Positions 23,907 to 33,705 are shown, numbered from the stretch's first letter. The stretch: 64,000 bases of DNA from Micromonospora chokoriensis (GCF_900091505.1 NZ_LT607409.1:3472001-3536000), one strand, 5' to 3'. Made by a program: numbers and translations. The notes: generated by a model from the sequence alone, not told the origin.

Positions 23907-26567
23907 AGACGGTCGGCCGGAGGGCTTCCCGCTCGACGGGGCGGTGCGCTCCCGAGCGGTGCAGACCTGACCCGATGTCGCGAAGCTGTCCGTGGAGTAG
24001 ACCGCCAACACGGTGAAGCAGTGATCCACTCGGGAGTTCAGCCCGTTGACCGTGTAACTGGTCCTGCCCGGGTCCACGGTGGCCATCACCCCGAGGGCCT
24101 GCCCGGCCCGTCCGGCCGCGACCATGAACGGCACCGCACCGCCGGACGGGTCCGTCCAGGTCAGTGTGATCGTGGTCGAGTCGTCCCGTAGCTTCAGGTC
24201 CCCCGGCGGAGGCCCCGCCGCCGTCGGCACCCCCGTGGGCGCCACCGCCGTCGGTGCCGTCCCGCTGGGCGGCGGGTCGTCGCGGGTCAGCACCACCGCG
24301 CCCAGCCCGGCCACCGCCACCACGGCCACCCCGGCCGCCACCACCGCGCCGATCAGCGTGGCCCGGTTGCGGCCCGCCGAGCGGTCCTCGTCGGCGTACG
24401 CCCGGTGGTACTGCTGCCCCGGATACCACGCCTGCCCCGGGTAGTGCTCCTGGGACGGGTAGCCGGCCTGCTCGGTCGGGGTCGGCCGGTGGTCCTGGTG
24501 GTGCTGCGGCGCCGCTCCACCACCAGGCGGTGACCAGGCCGCCGGGGTCGGCGCGACCGGCGTCGCGGCGGGGCGCGGCGGCGCGGGGGCAGATCCCGCC
24601 TGGGCGACGACCGGCCCCTGCGCGGTGACGGGTTGGCGCGGACCGCCGTAACCGCTGGGCGGGCCGCTTCCCGGCGCGACGGCCGGGATCACCACGGTCT
24701 CGTCGGACGCCGAGACACGCGCCCGCTGCGTCGGCACCGGCGTGGCCTCGAAGATGTCCAGCCCGGACTCGTCGCCCCCGTCGGCGGCCTCGGCGTCCGC
24801 CGCGGGCGGCTCAGCGGCGTCGCCGTCCGCACTCGGCAGCGGCGGGCCGCTGCGGCTCCACGGCGGCGCGGTCAACCCCCACGGGGGTACGGAAGGCGCG
24901 GCGCTGGAATGCGCTGAGTCTGGTGTTGCCCTCTGTGGGGGTCCGAAGACCGGCTGCCGGGGGGCGGGAGGCGCGCTCGTCGGAGGGGCGGAGATGGAGA
25001 TCGGATTGGTGGGGTCGGGTGGTGCGGACACCGAGTGGGTGGGGCCGGGTGGTGCGGACACCGGGTGGGTGTGGCTGGGTCCTGCGGACACGGCGGGCGC
25101 AGGGGTGGGTGGTGCGGAGATCGGATGGCCGGGTGGTCCGGAGGCCGGGTGCGGATGTGCTGGCGGGGCGGGGATCGGCTGTGGGGGAGCGGGTGGCGCG
25201 CTGACTGGTTGGGCCGGTGCTCGGCCAGCCGGTCGTGCCGCCCCCGGGTCACTGCTGGTCGGCAACGGCCCGCCCGGCGCGGTCGCCTCGACACCGGGTG
25301 CGTCGACGGATCCGTTCGTACCGGTCGGGCTGACTCCCGCTCGGGCTCGGGCGGCCTCCTCGGCGAGCAGCGGCTCGATCTGCCGTACCTGGATCGTGGG
25401 ATCGTCCCAACGGGGTGCAGGAGTGGTCGCCGGCTGGTCTGTGGGGTCGCCGGGCGGGGTGTCGCCGACCCGCTGACGCGGCGTTACAGGAGACCCGGTC
25501 GGTGGTTGACGTGGTGGCCGCCGCTCGGATGACGGCAACGGCTGGCTCTCGGCCCTGGGTCGGGGCAGTTGACTCGCGGCCGTCGGCCTGACCGGTTGGC
25601 CCTCGGCCGTCGGCCTGACCGGTTGGCCCTCGGCCGTCGGCCTGACCGATGGCCTCGCGGTCGTCGGTCTGGTCGGCTGGCTCCCGGCCGCCGGCGCGGG
25701 GGGCGGGACCTCGGTAGGCGACGTGGGCTGCTGGCTGCCCACCGTAGGCCCAGGCGGCTGGCTCACCGTCGGAGAAGGTCCGGGTTGCGACGGCGGGGCC
25801 ATGGAGGGTGCCGGCGGGCCGGAGCGCGTCGGCGGGGTGGTTGCCGGCCGGATGGGCTGAACCCGAGGTGCCGGTGCCGGAGCCGGGGCCGTGGCGTCGC
25901 TGGGTGCGGCGGGTGCGCGTACCCCTGGCGGGGTTGCCCGGGGGGTCGCCGGCGGTTGCGGCGGTGCCCAGGGTGAGGTGGTGGCCGCCGGGCCGCCGTC
26001 GGAGGGGCGCATCGCGGCGAGGGTCGCCAGGGACAGCGTCGGCCCCGACAGCGCCGACCGGGCGCCGGAATCGGGCGGAGCGCTGACCGGCTCCGGACCG
26101 GGTGCGGGCGGTGCATTGTGCGGCCCGCTCGGGGTCGACGCGAGTAGGCCGAGGTAGTCGCGGGCGGCGCGTACCACCGGGTGGTGCTCCCCGAGCACCG
26201 CGGGCCCGGCGGTGGCCACCCGGGTGTAGTTGCGGCGGGCCTCGTGCCGGTTGCCCAGTTCCTCGGCTACCTCGGCGAGTTCGAAGGCGATAGCGAGCAG
26301 GACCGGGTCGGAGTGCTCCCACCGCCGCTCACCCGCCGCGAACGCCTCCTCCAACACCCGGCGGGAGCCGAGCGGATCATCCGCCTCCCGGTGTAGCCGG
26401 GCCAGCAGATGCGCGGTGTGCAGCACCTCGGGGTGATCGTCGGAGTACGGCGGGGGAGGGGACCCGACAGCCTCCGCGAGCAGCTGCCGGGCGGCGCCGA
26501 GATCGCCCGCGGCGCGCAGGGCCAGGGCTCGGTGCTGGACGGCTGCGAGGGGGGAGGGATGGGACAC
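23898..26567 (-). CDS. TPR / proline-rich / single-pass membrane protein with an extracellular FN3-like tail
   Basis: 889 residues. About 1-150 form TPR-like helices (ALALRAAGDLGAARQLLAEA, HPEVLHTAHLLARLHREA, NRHEARRNYTRVATAGP). About 600 residues of Pro/Ala/Ser/Thr low complexity follow, including about 2.6 copies of a 27-bp repeat (25577-25647, unit PTAEGQPVR) and a PVSAPP-type repeat. One membrane helix (LIGAVVAAGVAVVAVAGLGAVVL) and an FN3-like domain (STTITLTWTDPSGGAVPFMV) end it. The start is a GTG with a weak ribosome site. Function unknown; it sits upstream of the FN3-MoxR operon on the same strand and may belong to it. Confidence 0.75.
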   Translation of the reverse strand: MSHPSPLAAVQHRALALRAAGDLGAARQLLAEAVGSPPPPYSDDHPEVLHTAHLLARLHREADDPLGSRRVLEEAFAAGERRWEHSDPVLLAIAFELAEVAEELGNRHEARRNYTRVATAGPAVLGEHHPVVRAARDYLGLLASTPSGPHNAPPAPGPEPVSAPPDSGARSALSGPTLSLATLAAMRPSDGGPAATTSPWAPPQPPATPRATPPGVRAPAAPSDATAPAPAPAPRVQPIRPATTPPTRSGPPAPSMAPPSQPGPSPTVSQPPGPTVGSQQPTSPTEVPPPAPAAGSQPTRPTTARPSVRPTAEGQPVRPTAEGQPVRPTAASQLPRPRAESQPLPSSERRPPRQPPTGSPVTPRQRVGDTPPGDPTDQPATTPAPRWDDPTIQVRQIEPLLAEEAARARAGVSPTGTNGSVDAPGVEATAPGGPLPTSSDPGAARPAGRAPAQPVSAPPAPPQPIPAPPAHPHPASGPPGHPISAPPTPAPAVSAGPSHTHPVSAPPGPTHSVSAPPDPTNPISISAPPTSAPPAPRQPVFGPPQRATPDSAHSSAAPSVPPWGLTAPPWSRSGPPLPSADGDAAEPPAADAEAADGGDESGLDIFEATPVPTQRARVSASDETVVIPAVAPGSGPPSGYGGPRQPVTAQGPVVAQAGSAPAPPRPAATPVAPTPAAWSPPGGGAAPQHHQDHRPTPTEQAGYPSQEHYPGQAWYPGQQYHRAYADEDRSAGRNRATLIGAVVAAGVAVVAVAGLGAVVLTRDDPPPSGTAPTAVAPTGVPTAAGPPPGDLKLRDDSTTITLTWTDPSGGAVPFMVAAGRAGQALGVMATVDPGRTSYTVNGLNSRVDHCFTVLAVYSTDSFATSGQVCTARERTAPSSGKPSGRPSPS

Positions 26568-26797
26568 GTGGCAATGCTGCCGCCAGAGGGCCGCCGGACG
26601 CTACCCGGACACGCCTGGCGGCGGTGTTGATGAGGTCGGGGAGGCCTTTTGAGCAGTGGCGCGAGCGCCGAGACCGGGACGGCGGAAGGCGATGTGCATG
26701 ATCCACGGGCGGCGTGTACAGTAACTCCCCGTGCGGCCCGCCGTGCCGACATCGGATGGAAAGATCATCCGGTCGGCGAGGTAGGCTGAACGTGTAG

Positions 26798-26881
26798 GTC
26801 CGGGTGGCGGAATGGCAGACGCGCTAGCTTGAGGTGCTAGTGCCCGTATAGGGCGTGGGGGTTCAAGTCCCCCCTCGGACA
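26798..26881 (+). tRNA. tRNA-Leu (anticodon GAG)
   Basis: 84 nt with a 7-bp acceptor stem (GTCCGGG with CTCGGAC), anticodon stem CTAGC/GCTAG around the loop TTGAGGT, a class II variable arm (GCCCGTATAGGGC) and a GGGGG/CCCCC T-stem. CCA is not encoded. It reads Leu CTC/CTT codons. It is the probable integration site of the downstream island. Confidence 0.95.
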
Positions 26882-26882
26882 C
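26861..26882 (+). other. attL: 22-nt core shared with 63267-63288
   Basis: The T-arm and 3' end of the tRNA plus one base, beginning GTTCAAGTCC and ending TCGGACAC, recur exactly 36.4 kb downstream in the same orientation. The bases on either side of the core differ, so it is a discrete duplicated segment. Use as an attachment site is inferred. Confidence 0.65.
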
Positions 26883-26883
26883 G

Positions 26884-28401
26884 TTATTTCCCCACGAAGC
26901 GTGATTTCTTTTCGCGTTTCGAGCAATCCCCGTCCCGTTGGGCGGGGATCTTTGCTGTCGTGGCGAGGAAGCTCGCCGCCGGGGTGAGCGGGTAGATCGC
27001 GGTCTCGGCTTCGATGGTCCACGCGTGGTGGTCACACACGATGATCATGTTGTTGGTGCGTAGGTAGGCGGCCAGCTTTTCCGGGTCGGGGCTGCGCAGT
27101 GCGGGATGGCGACGGTGTAGCCCGCGGCCGTGTCGAATCCTGTCCAGGAGATGGTCCTCTCGGACGTAGAAGGTCTTCTGTCGTCTCGATGAGGTGGGTC
27201 GGGTGCTGGTGTTGCCGTGGCGGCAGCGGTAGCCGGGTCGGCCGTGGACCCAGTGGGAGTCCATGATCCGGCCGCACACGCCGCAGCAGATCACTCCGGC
27301 TAACACATAGCAGCGGGGGATGCCGTCGGCTGGGGTCGGCGCGGTGTGGATTGCCTGGACGGCGACGAAGCGTTCTTCGCTGACCAGCGGAGTATGCGCG
27401 ATCTCGCGGGAGATGACCCAGTCAGTTGAGGCGCTCCACCGTTGGATCTCGTGGTGTCGATCGAAGGTTCCCTCGTCAGGGAGGGCATCACGGTCGGTGC
27501 GTTGACGGTTCCAGACCTGCCGCCCGGTGTAACGGGGGTTGGCCAGGATCGCCGCGACAGTGGTGAGCATCCACTGTCGGCCGGTGCGGTGGGGGTTACG
27601 CGCTGGGTCGGCGCCGGACGGGCACAGGACGTCGGTGTCGTTGAGGGCGCGAGCGATGCTGGCCACGCTCCGGCCGGCGAGCCGCTGCTCGAAGATCCAC
27701 CGGACGTGGGGTGCGGTGGCAGGGTCGGGCTCCAAGCGGTGCAGGCGTCGTCCCCAGGCGGCGTGGGCGCGGTTCGGATGAGGGCCGGCGTCGGCGAGCC
27801 GGTAGCCGTAGGGTGGCCGGCCGCCGAGGTGTCGGCCCTGCAACTCTGCCTGAGCGCGCATGGCCGCGGTGGTGCGATGCCGGGCTCGGGACACCTCCCG
27901 GTGGGAGTGCACACCGAGTAGGTCCAGTAGCGCCATCTGTCGGGGGTTGTCGAAGTCCACCGGCCCGTAGGTTTCTGGTAGCCACAACTGCACGCCGTGG
28001 CTGAGCAAGGTCGGAGTCAACTGCTCAAGCTGCTGGCCGTGGAAGGCGCGCTCGTACTCACCGACGACGATCGCGTCGAACCCGCGTGCCGAGCCCATCA
28101 GGGCGTCGAGCAGCCGTGACGCCTGCGGCCGGTCCGGCCAGGGCACCCGGCGGGAGACGCCCTCGTCGAAGAACTCCACCACGATTCGGCCATGACCGGC
28201 GACCAAGTCCTCGGCAAAGTTGCGCTGCCACCGGCACGACGAGGCCCGATCCTGGAAGTGGACGGTGGACATCCGTCCGTAGAACGCGAACCGCAGTCCA
28301 TCCGCAGCCCGGGTAAACCGTTGTGGCCGTAGCTTCCGCTGCCCGACGGCCCAGGATGAAAGGGTGCTCCGTTCGGGTTCTGTCATCGTCCTCGTCGCCA
28401 T
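26884..28401 (-). CDS. Large serine recombinase (site-specific integrase)
   Basis: 505 residues. The resolvase catalytic domain starts at about 35 with the nucleophile Ser in FAFYGRMSTVHFQD and the ERAFHGQQL and LLDLLGVHSHREVSRARHRT regions. A recombinase domain follows (GGRPPYGYRLA, NPRYTGRQVWNRQRT) and a Cys4 zinc ribbon (GVICCGVCGRIM, later GYRCRHG). Such enzymes integrate phages and islands without accessory ligase steps. Its stop codon is 2 nt from the end of the tRNA-Leu gene, the typical integrase-next-to-att layout, although tRNA targets are commoner for tyrosine integrases. The very basic C-terminus (KREKKSRF) is AT-richer than its surroundings. Confidence 0.9.
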   Translation of the reverse strand: MATRTMTEPERSTLSSWAVGQRKLRPQRFTRAADGLRFAFYGRMSTVHFQDRASSCRWQRNFAEDLVAGHGRIVVEFFDEGVSRRVPWPDRPQASRLLDALMGSARGFDAIVVGEYERAFHGQQLEQLTPTLLSHGVQLWLPETYGPVDFDNPRQMALLDLLGVHSHREVSRARHRTTAAMRAQAELQGRHLGGRPPYGYRLADAGPHPNRAHAAWGRRLHRLEPDPATAPHVRWIFEQRLAGRSVASIARALNDTDVLCPSGADPARNPHRTGRQWMLTTVAAILANPRYTGRQVWNRQRTDRDALPDEGTFDRHHEIQRWSASTDWVISREIAHTPLVSEERFVAVQAIHTAPTPADGIPRCYVLAGVICCGVCGRIMDSHWVHGRPGYRCRHGNTSTRPTSSRRQKTFYVREDHLLDRIRHGRGLHRRHPALRSPDPEKLAAYLRTNNMIIVCDHHAWTIEAETAIYPLTPAASFLATTAKIPAQRDGDCSKREKKSRFVGK

Positions 28402-28614
28402 AGGACCTCCACGATCGGGAGATGCTTGCGGGGAGGTATGAGTGTTGTTCGTATAAGCCTGCGGCAGGCGGACAGGGTGTCCGGCTCGCGCGGATGGGCT
28501 AGACCTCCTACCCTCCCAGGTTGATCGTCGAGTGGTTCAATCCGTTAATGCCCGGGAGTCCCGGCATCTGAGCAGGTCATCCACACGGGCTATGCTTCGG
28601 GCGGCGCTGGTTCG

Positions 28615-28800
28615 CTCGGTCACGAGGTGGCTGGGCGTCGTAAGAGGGAACCCGGTGGGAATCCGGGGCTGCCCCGCAGCGGTGAGTGGGAACGACCGCC
28701 GTCATCAGCACTGGGCCAGTGGCCTGGGAAGCGACGGCCAGTAGGGGACCGGCGTGCAGCCGGTCGGGCCCGCGAGTCCGAAGACCTGCCAGTGCTGCGT
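28615..28800 (+). ncRNA. Cobalamin riboswitch 1 (long type)
   Basis: The conserved core is present: AGGGAACCCGGTGGGAATCC, then GCCCCGCAGCGGTGAG, peripheral stems, GGAAGCGACGGCCAGTAGG, and a B12 box GAGTCCGAAGACCTGCC near the 3' end. It precedes the thioesterase-LysE-cobalamin-binding operon, with the start codon 137 nt downstream. Riboswitches of this class lower expression when B12 is plentiful. Confidence 0.93.
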
Positions 28801-28936
28801 ACACAACCGTGTGCGCTGCCGTCGGCCTCGCGGGTGGGCTGAGCGGGTGACGCGCCGGGAGGTGTGCGCCGGTGTGTCCTCGTCAGCGCGCGCCCGTGGT
28901 CCGGCGGTGTGGTTTCCCGAGGGACGGACTACCGCT

Positions 28937-29449
28937 GTGCACGACACCACCACGATCGCCGGCCGAGCGCCGTCTGCGTCACACCTGACCCTGTCGCAGA
29001 TCATGGACCAGCACCACACCAACCTGATGGGTACGGTCCACGGCGGCCGGATCCTCAACCTCATCGACTCCGTCGCCGGGGTGGTCGCCGCCCGCCATTC
29101 CGATGGGCCTGCGGTGACCGCCGCGATCGACGAGACGGCGTTCCTGCGGGCGGTGCGGGTCGGCGACGTCGTGCACGTCGACGCCCGGATCACCTGGGCC
29201 GGCCGCAGCTCGATGGAGGTGGCGGTCAAAGTGACCGCCGACCGGTGGGACCGGGCGGTGCCGCCCACCGACGTGGCAACCGCCCACCTGGTCATGGTCG
29301 CCATCGACGACAACGGTCAGCCCCGCGCGGTGCCGCCGCTGCTGCCGGAGACCGATGGGGACCGGCGGCGGTACCGCGAGGCGGAGATCCGCCGCGAGCA
29401 CCGGTTGGCGCTGCGGCGGGCGCTGCTCGACGGCGCCGAGGAGGGCTGA
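28937..29449 (+). CDS. Hotdog-fold acyl-CoA thioesterase
   Basis: 170 residues of the YciA/ACOT type, with LTLSQIMDQHHTNLMGTVHGG containing the catalytic Asn/His region. It hydrolyses acyl-CoA to free acid and CoA; chain length is unknown. I use the GTG at 28937 because the upstream in-frame codons lie within the riboswitch. Being under a B12 riboswitch is unusual. One reading is relief of propionyl- or methylmalonyl-CoA that builds up when the B12-dependent mutase fails (inference). The LysE gene starts 3 nt after its stop. Confidence 0.85.
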   Translation: MHDTTTIAGRAPSASHLTLSQIMDQHHTNLMGTVHGGRILNLIDSVAGVVAARHSDGPAVTAAIDETAFLRAVRVGDVVHVDARITWAGRSSMEVAVKVTADRWDRAVPPTDVATAHLVMVAIDDNGQPRAVPPLLPETDGDRRRYREAEIRREHRLALRRALLDGAEEG

Positions 29450-29452
29450 GCG

Positions 29453-30079
29453 GTGCTCGGACTCTCCGTTGCGACGCTGGTCGGCTACCTCGCCGCGATC
29501 GTCGTCCTCATGGTGACGCCCGGTCCGGACATGATGTTCGTTCTGGCCAACGCCGCCCGTTACGGCACCCGCGCCGGGGTGGTGGCCGCGCTCGGCGTCG
29601 CCACCGGGGAGGCGGTGCACATCGCGGCGGTCGTCTGCGGACTCGCCACGGTGATCGCCGCCTCGCCGGTGTTGTTCACCGTGATTCGCTGGGTCGGTGC
29701 GGCGTACCTGATCATCCTCGGCGTGCGGGCACTGCGCGGCGCCGGCGCTGCGCCTTCCGGGAGGCCGGAGCAGGGTGGCAGCTCCGGGCGGGCCTTCCTG
29801 CGCGGACTGGTGACCAATCTCCTCAATCCCAAGATGATCCTGTTCAGCGTGGCGTTTCTGCCTCAGTTCGTCGATCCGGCACAGGGCAACGCGACCGCTC
29901 AACTGGTGCTTCTCGGTGCGGTCTTCGTCGTGGTGCAACTCGCCGTCGATATCGCCCTGGGCGCCGGTGTCGGGCGACTCGGCGCTCGCATGACTGACGG
30001 TCGCTTCTCGCGGCGCGTCAACAGGATCTGCGCGGCGGCGTTCGTCGCGCTCGGGGTACGCCTCGCGCTCGGGTCGTAG
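29453..30079 (+). CDS. LysE/RhtB family exporter
   Basis: 208 residues with about six membrane helices. The family motif is VTPGPDMMFVLANAARYGTRAG near the N-terminus, followed by GEAVHIAAVV. LysE/RhtB proteins export amino acids or related small acids. It is tightly linked to the thioesterase, so it may export the released acid or an amino acid, under the same B12 riboswitch. The substrate cannot be deduced. Confidence 0.88.
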   Translation: MLGLSVATLVGYLAAIVVLMVTPGPDMMFVLANAARYGTRAGVVAALGVATGEAVHIAAVVCGLATVIAASPVLFTVIRWVGAAYLIILGVRALRGAGAAPSGRPEQGGSSGRAFLRGLVTNLLNPKMILFSVAFLPQFVDPAQGNATAQLVLLGAVFVVVQLAVDIALGAGVGRLGARMTDGRFSRRVNRICAAAFVALGVRLALGS

Positions 30080-30134
30080 CGAGGGCCGGTGACCGCCGCC
30101 GTAGTCCGGCTCGCGAGGTGGACGTGGCGTGGTC

Positions 30135-31055
30135 ATGCCTGGTAGGCAGGCGGGTGTGCGCATCGTCTCCCTGCTGCCGGCGGCCACGGACATCGTGGCC
30201 ATGCTCGGCCTGACCGGGCATCTGGTCGGCCGCACGCACGAGTGTGACTGGCCGCCGGGAGACCTGGCCGATGTCCCGACGGTGACGGGGACGTCTCTGC
30301 CCGAGGCGTTGACGAGCCGGGAGATCTCGGCGGCGACCGCTGGCGGCGCGCACCGTGGGTCGTCGTTGTACCAGCTCGACGTCACGATGCTGGAAGACCT
30401 GAAGCCGGATCTGATCCTGACCCAGGACCTGTGCGACGTGTGTGCGGTCTCCTATGCGCGGGTCAACGACGCGGTGCGGCTGATCGATCTCGATACCAGG
30501 GTGGTGTCCCTGGAGGCGAGGACGATCAGCGGGATCCTGGACACGGTCGACGCCGTGGCCGCTTTGACCGACACCAGGGGCAGGGCGGCGGAGATCCGGG
30601 CGGACGCCGAACGTCGACTCGCTGCGTTGCCCGGCCCGTCGTCCGACGCGCCGACGGTGCTGTTCGTCGAGTGGCTCGACCCGTTGATGCCGGGTGGGCA
30701 CTGGGTGCCCGAGCAGATAGCTGCCGCAGGCGGGCGTTCGTTGCTGCTCGGTCCGGGGGCGCACAGCACCCCACACCTGTGGTCGGTCGTTGCCGACCTG
30801 GCTCCGGACGTGGTGGTGTTCGGGCCGTGCGGGTTCACACCTGAACGGACCATCGACGAGTTGTCGGTAGCGGCCGGGCAACCGGGCTGGGCTGACCTGC
30901 CTGCGGTGCGTCAGGGGCAGGTGTGGGTGGTCGATGGGCCCGCCTACTTCAACCGCCCCGGCCCGAGGGTTGTCGACGGCGCGGAGATCCTCGCCGCCAT
31001 CCTCGCAGGCCGCCCGGATTCCCGCGCTCGGCAGGTTTCCGTCGGCGCAGGTTGA
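30135..31055 (+). CDS. Cobalamin-binding protein, BtuF-like, without signal peptide
   Basis: 306 residues of the helical-backbone substrate-binding-protein fold: RIVSLLPAATDIVAMLGL, HECDWPPG, PDLILTQDLCDVCAVSY, FVEWLDPLMPGGHWVPE and GPRVVDGAEILAAIL. These match proteins annotated as cobalamin-binding and related to BtuF. No signal peptide or lipobox is seen from any plausible start (GTG 30129, ATG 30135, GTG 30156) and there is no BtuCD next to it. A cytoplasmic B12-binding or chaperone-like role is possible. It is the third gene after riboswitch 1. Confidence 0.82.
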   Translation: MPGRQAGVRIVSLLPAATDIVAMLGLTGHLVGRTHECDWPPGDLADVPTVTGTSLPEALTSREISAATAGGAHRGSSLYQLDVTMLEDLKPDLILTQDLCDVCAVSYARVNDAVRLIDLDTRVVSLEARTISGILDTVDAVAALTDTRGRAAEIRADAERRLAALPGPSSDAPTVLFVEWLDPLMPGGHWVPEQIAAAGGRSLLLGPGAHSTPHLWSVVADLAPDVVVFGPCGFTPERTIDELSVAAGQPGWADLPAVRQGQVWVVDGPAYFNRPGPRVVDGAEILAAILAGRPDSRARQVSVGAG

Positions 31056-31104
31056 CGAGCCCGTGCGGCCGATGCGGGCATCGGATGCGCGTTCTCGCAA
31101 ACCA

Positions 31105-31136
31105 CGGTGGGGCGGCAGCGTGCCGCCGCCCCACCG
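31105..31136. terminator. Bidirectional terminator between the cobalamin-binding gene and metE
   Basis: A perfect 12-bp stem (CGGTGGGGCGGC, 31105-31116 with 31125-31136) and an 8-nt loop lie between two convergent genes. Confidence 0.75.
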
Positions 31137-31141
31137 CGCGC

Positions 31142-33406
31142 TCAGATGAGCGTGCTGCGGATCTCGGCGGCGCCGCTGACCAGGCGGGCCAGGGCCTGCT
31201 CGACCTCCGGGTAGCCGCGAGTCTTCAGGCCGCAGTCGGGGTTGACCCAGAGCCTTTCGGCGGGCACCGCGGCGACGGCGCGGCGTAGCGCGTCGTTGAC
31301 CTCCGCCTGTTCCGGTACGCGGGGTGAGTGGATGTCGTACACCCCGGGGCCGACTCCCCGGTGGTAGCCGGTGGTGCGCAGGTCGTCGAGGATCTCCATC
31401 TTCGAGCGCGACGCCTCGATGCTGGTGACGTCGGCGTCGAGGGCGTCGATCGCGGGAAGGATCTCGCCAAACTCGGAGTAGCACAGGTGGGTGTGGATCT
31501 GGGTGGCGTCGGCGATTCCGCTGGTGGCGAGCCGGAACGCCCCGACCGCCCAGTCCAGGTAGGCGCGCTGCTCGTCCTGGCGCAGTGGCAGTGTCTCCCG
31601 TAGGGCGGGTTCGTCGACCTGGATGATGCGGATGCCGGCGGCCTCCAGGTCGCGGGCCTCGTCGCGTAGCGCGAGAGCGACCTGGTTGGCGGTGTCGGCG
31701 AGGGGTTGGTCGGTGCGGACGAACGACCAGGCCAGGATCGTCACCGGTCCGGTGAGCATGCCCTTGACCGGTCGGTTCGTCAGCGACTGCGCGTAGGTGG
31801 ACCAGGCGACGGTCATCGGCCCGGTCCGGGTGACGTCGCCGTAGATGATCGGTGGGCGTACGCACCGGGAGCCGTACGACTGCACCCACCCGTTCACCGT
31901 GGCGGCGAACCCGTCGAGCTGCTCACCGAAGTACTGCACCATGTCGTTGCGTTCCGGCTCGCCGTGCACCAGCACGTCCAGCCCGAGTCGTTCCTGCACG
32001 GCGATGACGTGAGCGACCTCGGCGCGCATCCGCTCGGCGTAGCCGCTGTCATCGAGCCGACCGGCCCGGTGCGCCGCACGGGCCTGCCGCAGCTCCGAGG
32101 TCTGGGGGAAGGATCCGATGGTGGTGGTGGGCAGGGGTGGAAGGTTCAGTCGGGCCTGCTGGCTGGCGGCCCGCTGCGCGTACGGCCCGCGCCGTAGGTG
32201 CTCGGGACGCAGCGCGTCGAGCCGGGCCCGCACTCCGTCGTTGCGCCAGGCCGCCGGGGTCGCGGGCGAGGCAGGGGGCAGGGCGCCGACGCCGTCGCGC
32301 AGGGCGCGTCCGAGAGCGACCACCTCGTCGACCTTCTGCCGGGCGAACGCGAGCCGTGCACGGAGGTCCTGGTCCAGGTCAGGTTCGGCGGCGAGGTCCA
32401 CCGGTACGTGCAGCAGGGAGCACGAGGTCGACACCGAGACGTGGTCGGCCAGGCCGGTCAGCGCGGCGCCGGTCGCGGCCGCGGAGCGCAGGTCGGTGCG
32501 CCAGATGTTGCGCCCGTCGATCAGTCCCGCGACGATCGTCTTGCCGTGCAGCGGGCCGGCGGCGGCGAGCCGGTTCAGGTTGCTTGGCCCGGCGACGAGG
32601 TCGATGCCGACCGCTTCGACCGGGGTGCCCAGCAGTGCCGGCAACGCGTCGCCGAGGTCACCGAAGTACGACGCGACGAACAACCGCGGCCGGTGCTTCA
32701 GCAGGCCGAGCCGGCGGTACGCGGCGCGCAGCGCGGCGATCTCCTGCGAGGTGCGGTCGGCGGCGTACGCGGGCTCGTCGAGCTGAACCCATTCGACCCC
32801 GGCACCGGCCAAGACGCCGAGGATGTCCTCGTAGACAGCGATCAGGTCGTCGAGCCGGTCGAAGGGCCGAAACCCTTCTGGGGCGTCGTCGGTGGCCTTG
32901 GACAGCAGGAGGTAGGTCGCCGGCCCGACCAGCACCGGCCTGGTGGTGACGCCGAGCGCCTTCGCCTCGCCGTACTCCCGCACCGCCTTGTCCGTCCGAG
33001 CGGTGAACGCTGTGCCCGGGCCGACCTCGGGCACCAGGTAGTGGTAGTTGGTGTCGAACCACTTCGTCAGCTCCAGCGCCGGCTCCCGCTCCGTGCCACG
33101 TGCCATGGCGAAGTAGGTGTCCAGGTCGCCGAGACCGAGGCGGCGGAAGCGGTCCGGGACCGCGTCGACCAGAACGGTGGTGTCGAGCACCTGGTCATAG
33201 AACGAGAACGTGTTCGACGGGATCGCGTCCAGGCCGGCGTCGCGCAGCGTGCGCCACACGTCGGCGCGGAGGCTGGCGGCAGTCTCTTGAAGGGTGGCCG
33301 CGTCGATCCGGCCCGCCCAGTAGGACTCGACGGCGTGCTTCAGTTCGCGGTGCGGACCAATGCGCGGATAGCCGAGCACGGTGCTCAGCCCGAACGGTGT
33401 GGTCAC
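31142..33406 (-). CDS. metE: Cobalamin-independent methionine synthase
   Basis: 754 residues, the normal MetE length. It transfers the methyl group of 5-methyltetrahydropteroyl-triglutamate to homocysteine without B12. The N-terminal half begins [20 protein letters not shown]. The catalytic half begins [17 protein letters not shown], and the zinc-ligand segments are [11 protein letters not shown] and [13 protein letters not shown]. The GTG at 33406 is chosen because homology begins there. A B12 riboswitch precedes it, so MetE should be made only when B12 is short, a classic arrangement. Confidence 0.97.
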   Translation of the reverse strand: MTTPFGLSTVLGYPRIGPHRELKHAVESYWAGRIDAATLQETAASLRADVWRTLRDAGLDAIPSNTFSFYDQVLDTTVLVDAVPDRFRRLGLGDLDTYFAMARGTEREPALELTKWFDTNYHYLVPEVGPGTAFTARTDKAVREYGEAKALGVTTRPVLVGPATYLLLSKATDDAPEGFRPFDRLDDLIAVYEDILGVLAGAGVEWVQLDEPAYAADRTSQEIAALRAAYRRLGLLKHRPRLFVASYFGDLGDALPALLGTPVEAVGIDLVAGPSNLNRLAAAGPLHGKTIVAGLIDGRNIWRTDLRSAAATGAALTGLADHVSVSTSCSLLHVPVDLAAEPDLDQDLRARLAFARQKVDEVVALGRALRDGVGALPPASPATPAAWRNDGVRARLDALRPEHLRRGPYAQRAASQQARLNLPPLPTTTIGSFPQTSELRQARAAHRAGRLDDSGYAERMRAEVAHVIAVQERLGLDVLVHGEPERNDMVQYFGEQLDGFAATVNGWVQSYGSRCVRPPIIYGDVTRTGPMTVAWSTYAQSLTNRPVKGMLTGPVTILAWSFVRTDQPLADTANQVALALRDEARDLEAAGIRIIQVDEPALRETLPLRQDEQRAYLDWAVGAFRLATSGIADATQIHTHLCYSEFGEILPAIDALDADVTSIEASRSKMEILDDLRTTGYHRGVGPGVYDIHSPRVPEQAEVNDALRRAVAAVPAERLWVNPDCGLKTRGYPEVEQALARLVSGAAEIRSTLI

Positions 33407-33539
33407 GGAACAGGTGTCCTTCCCTCGAGGTCGACCACCGACCACACTGGAGGGACACGGCAGGGCACGGCACGACGACCGGGCCTCGCCCTGACCCTCC
33501 CGAGAGGCCGACGGCGGCGCACGCGGACGCGTACGCGGT

Positions 33540-33705
33540 GCGGGCAGGTCTTCGGACTCGTGGGCGTGACCGGGGTGACCCGATCTCCTACTGGCCGTCG
33601 CTTCCCAGACGCTCAGGCGTCCAGTGCGTATGACGGCGGTCGTTCCCACTCACCGCTGCGGGGCAGTCCCGGTTTCCCACCGGGTTCCCTCTTACGACGC
33701 CACAC
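33540..33705 (-). ncRNA. Cobalamin riboswitch 2 (long type) upstream of metE
   Basis: Read on the minus strand: CGTCGTAAGAGGGAACCCGG, a CCCCGCAGCGGTGAGTGGGA core, GGAAGCGACGGCCAGTAGG and the B12 box GAGTCCGAAGACCTGCC. It is nearly identical over long stretches to riboswitch 1 and faces it across 4.8 kb. It lies about 135 nt before the metE start. Confidence 0.93.

Noticed and set aside
25577..25647. Possible CRISPR or regulatory repeat array
   Set aside because: The 27-bp units are contiguous, in frame and encode a Pro-rich low-complexity stretch; no spacers or cas genes are seen anywhere in the window.
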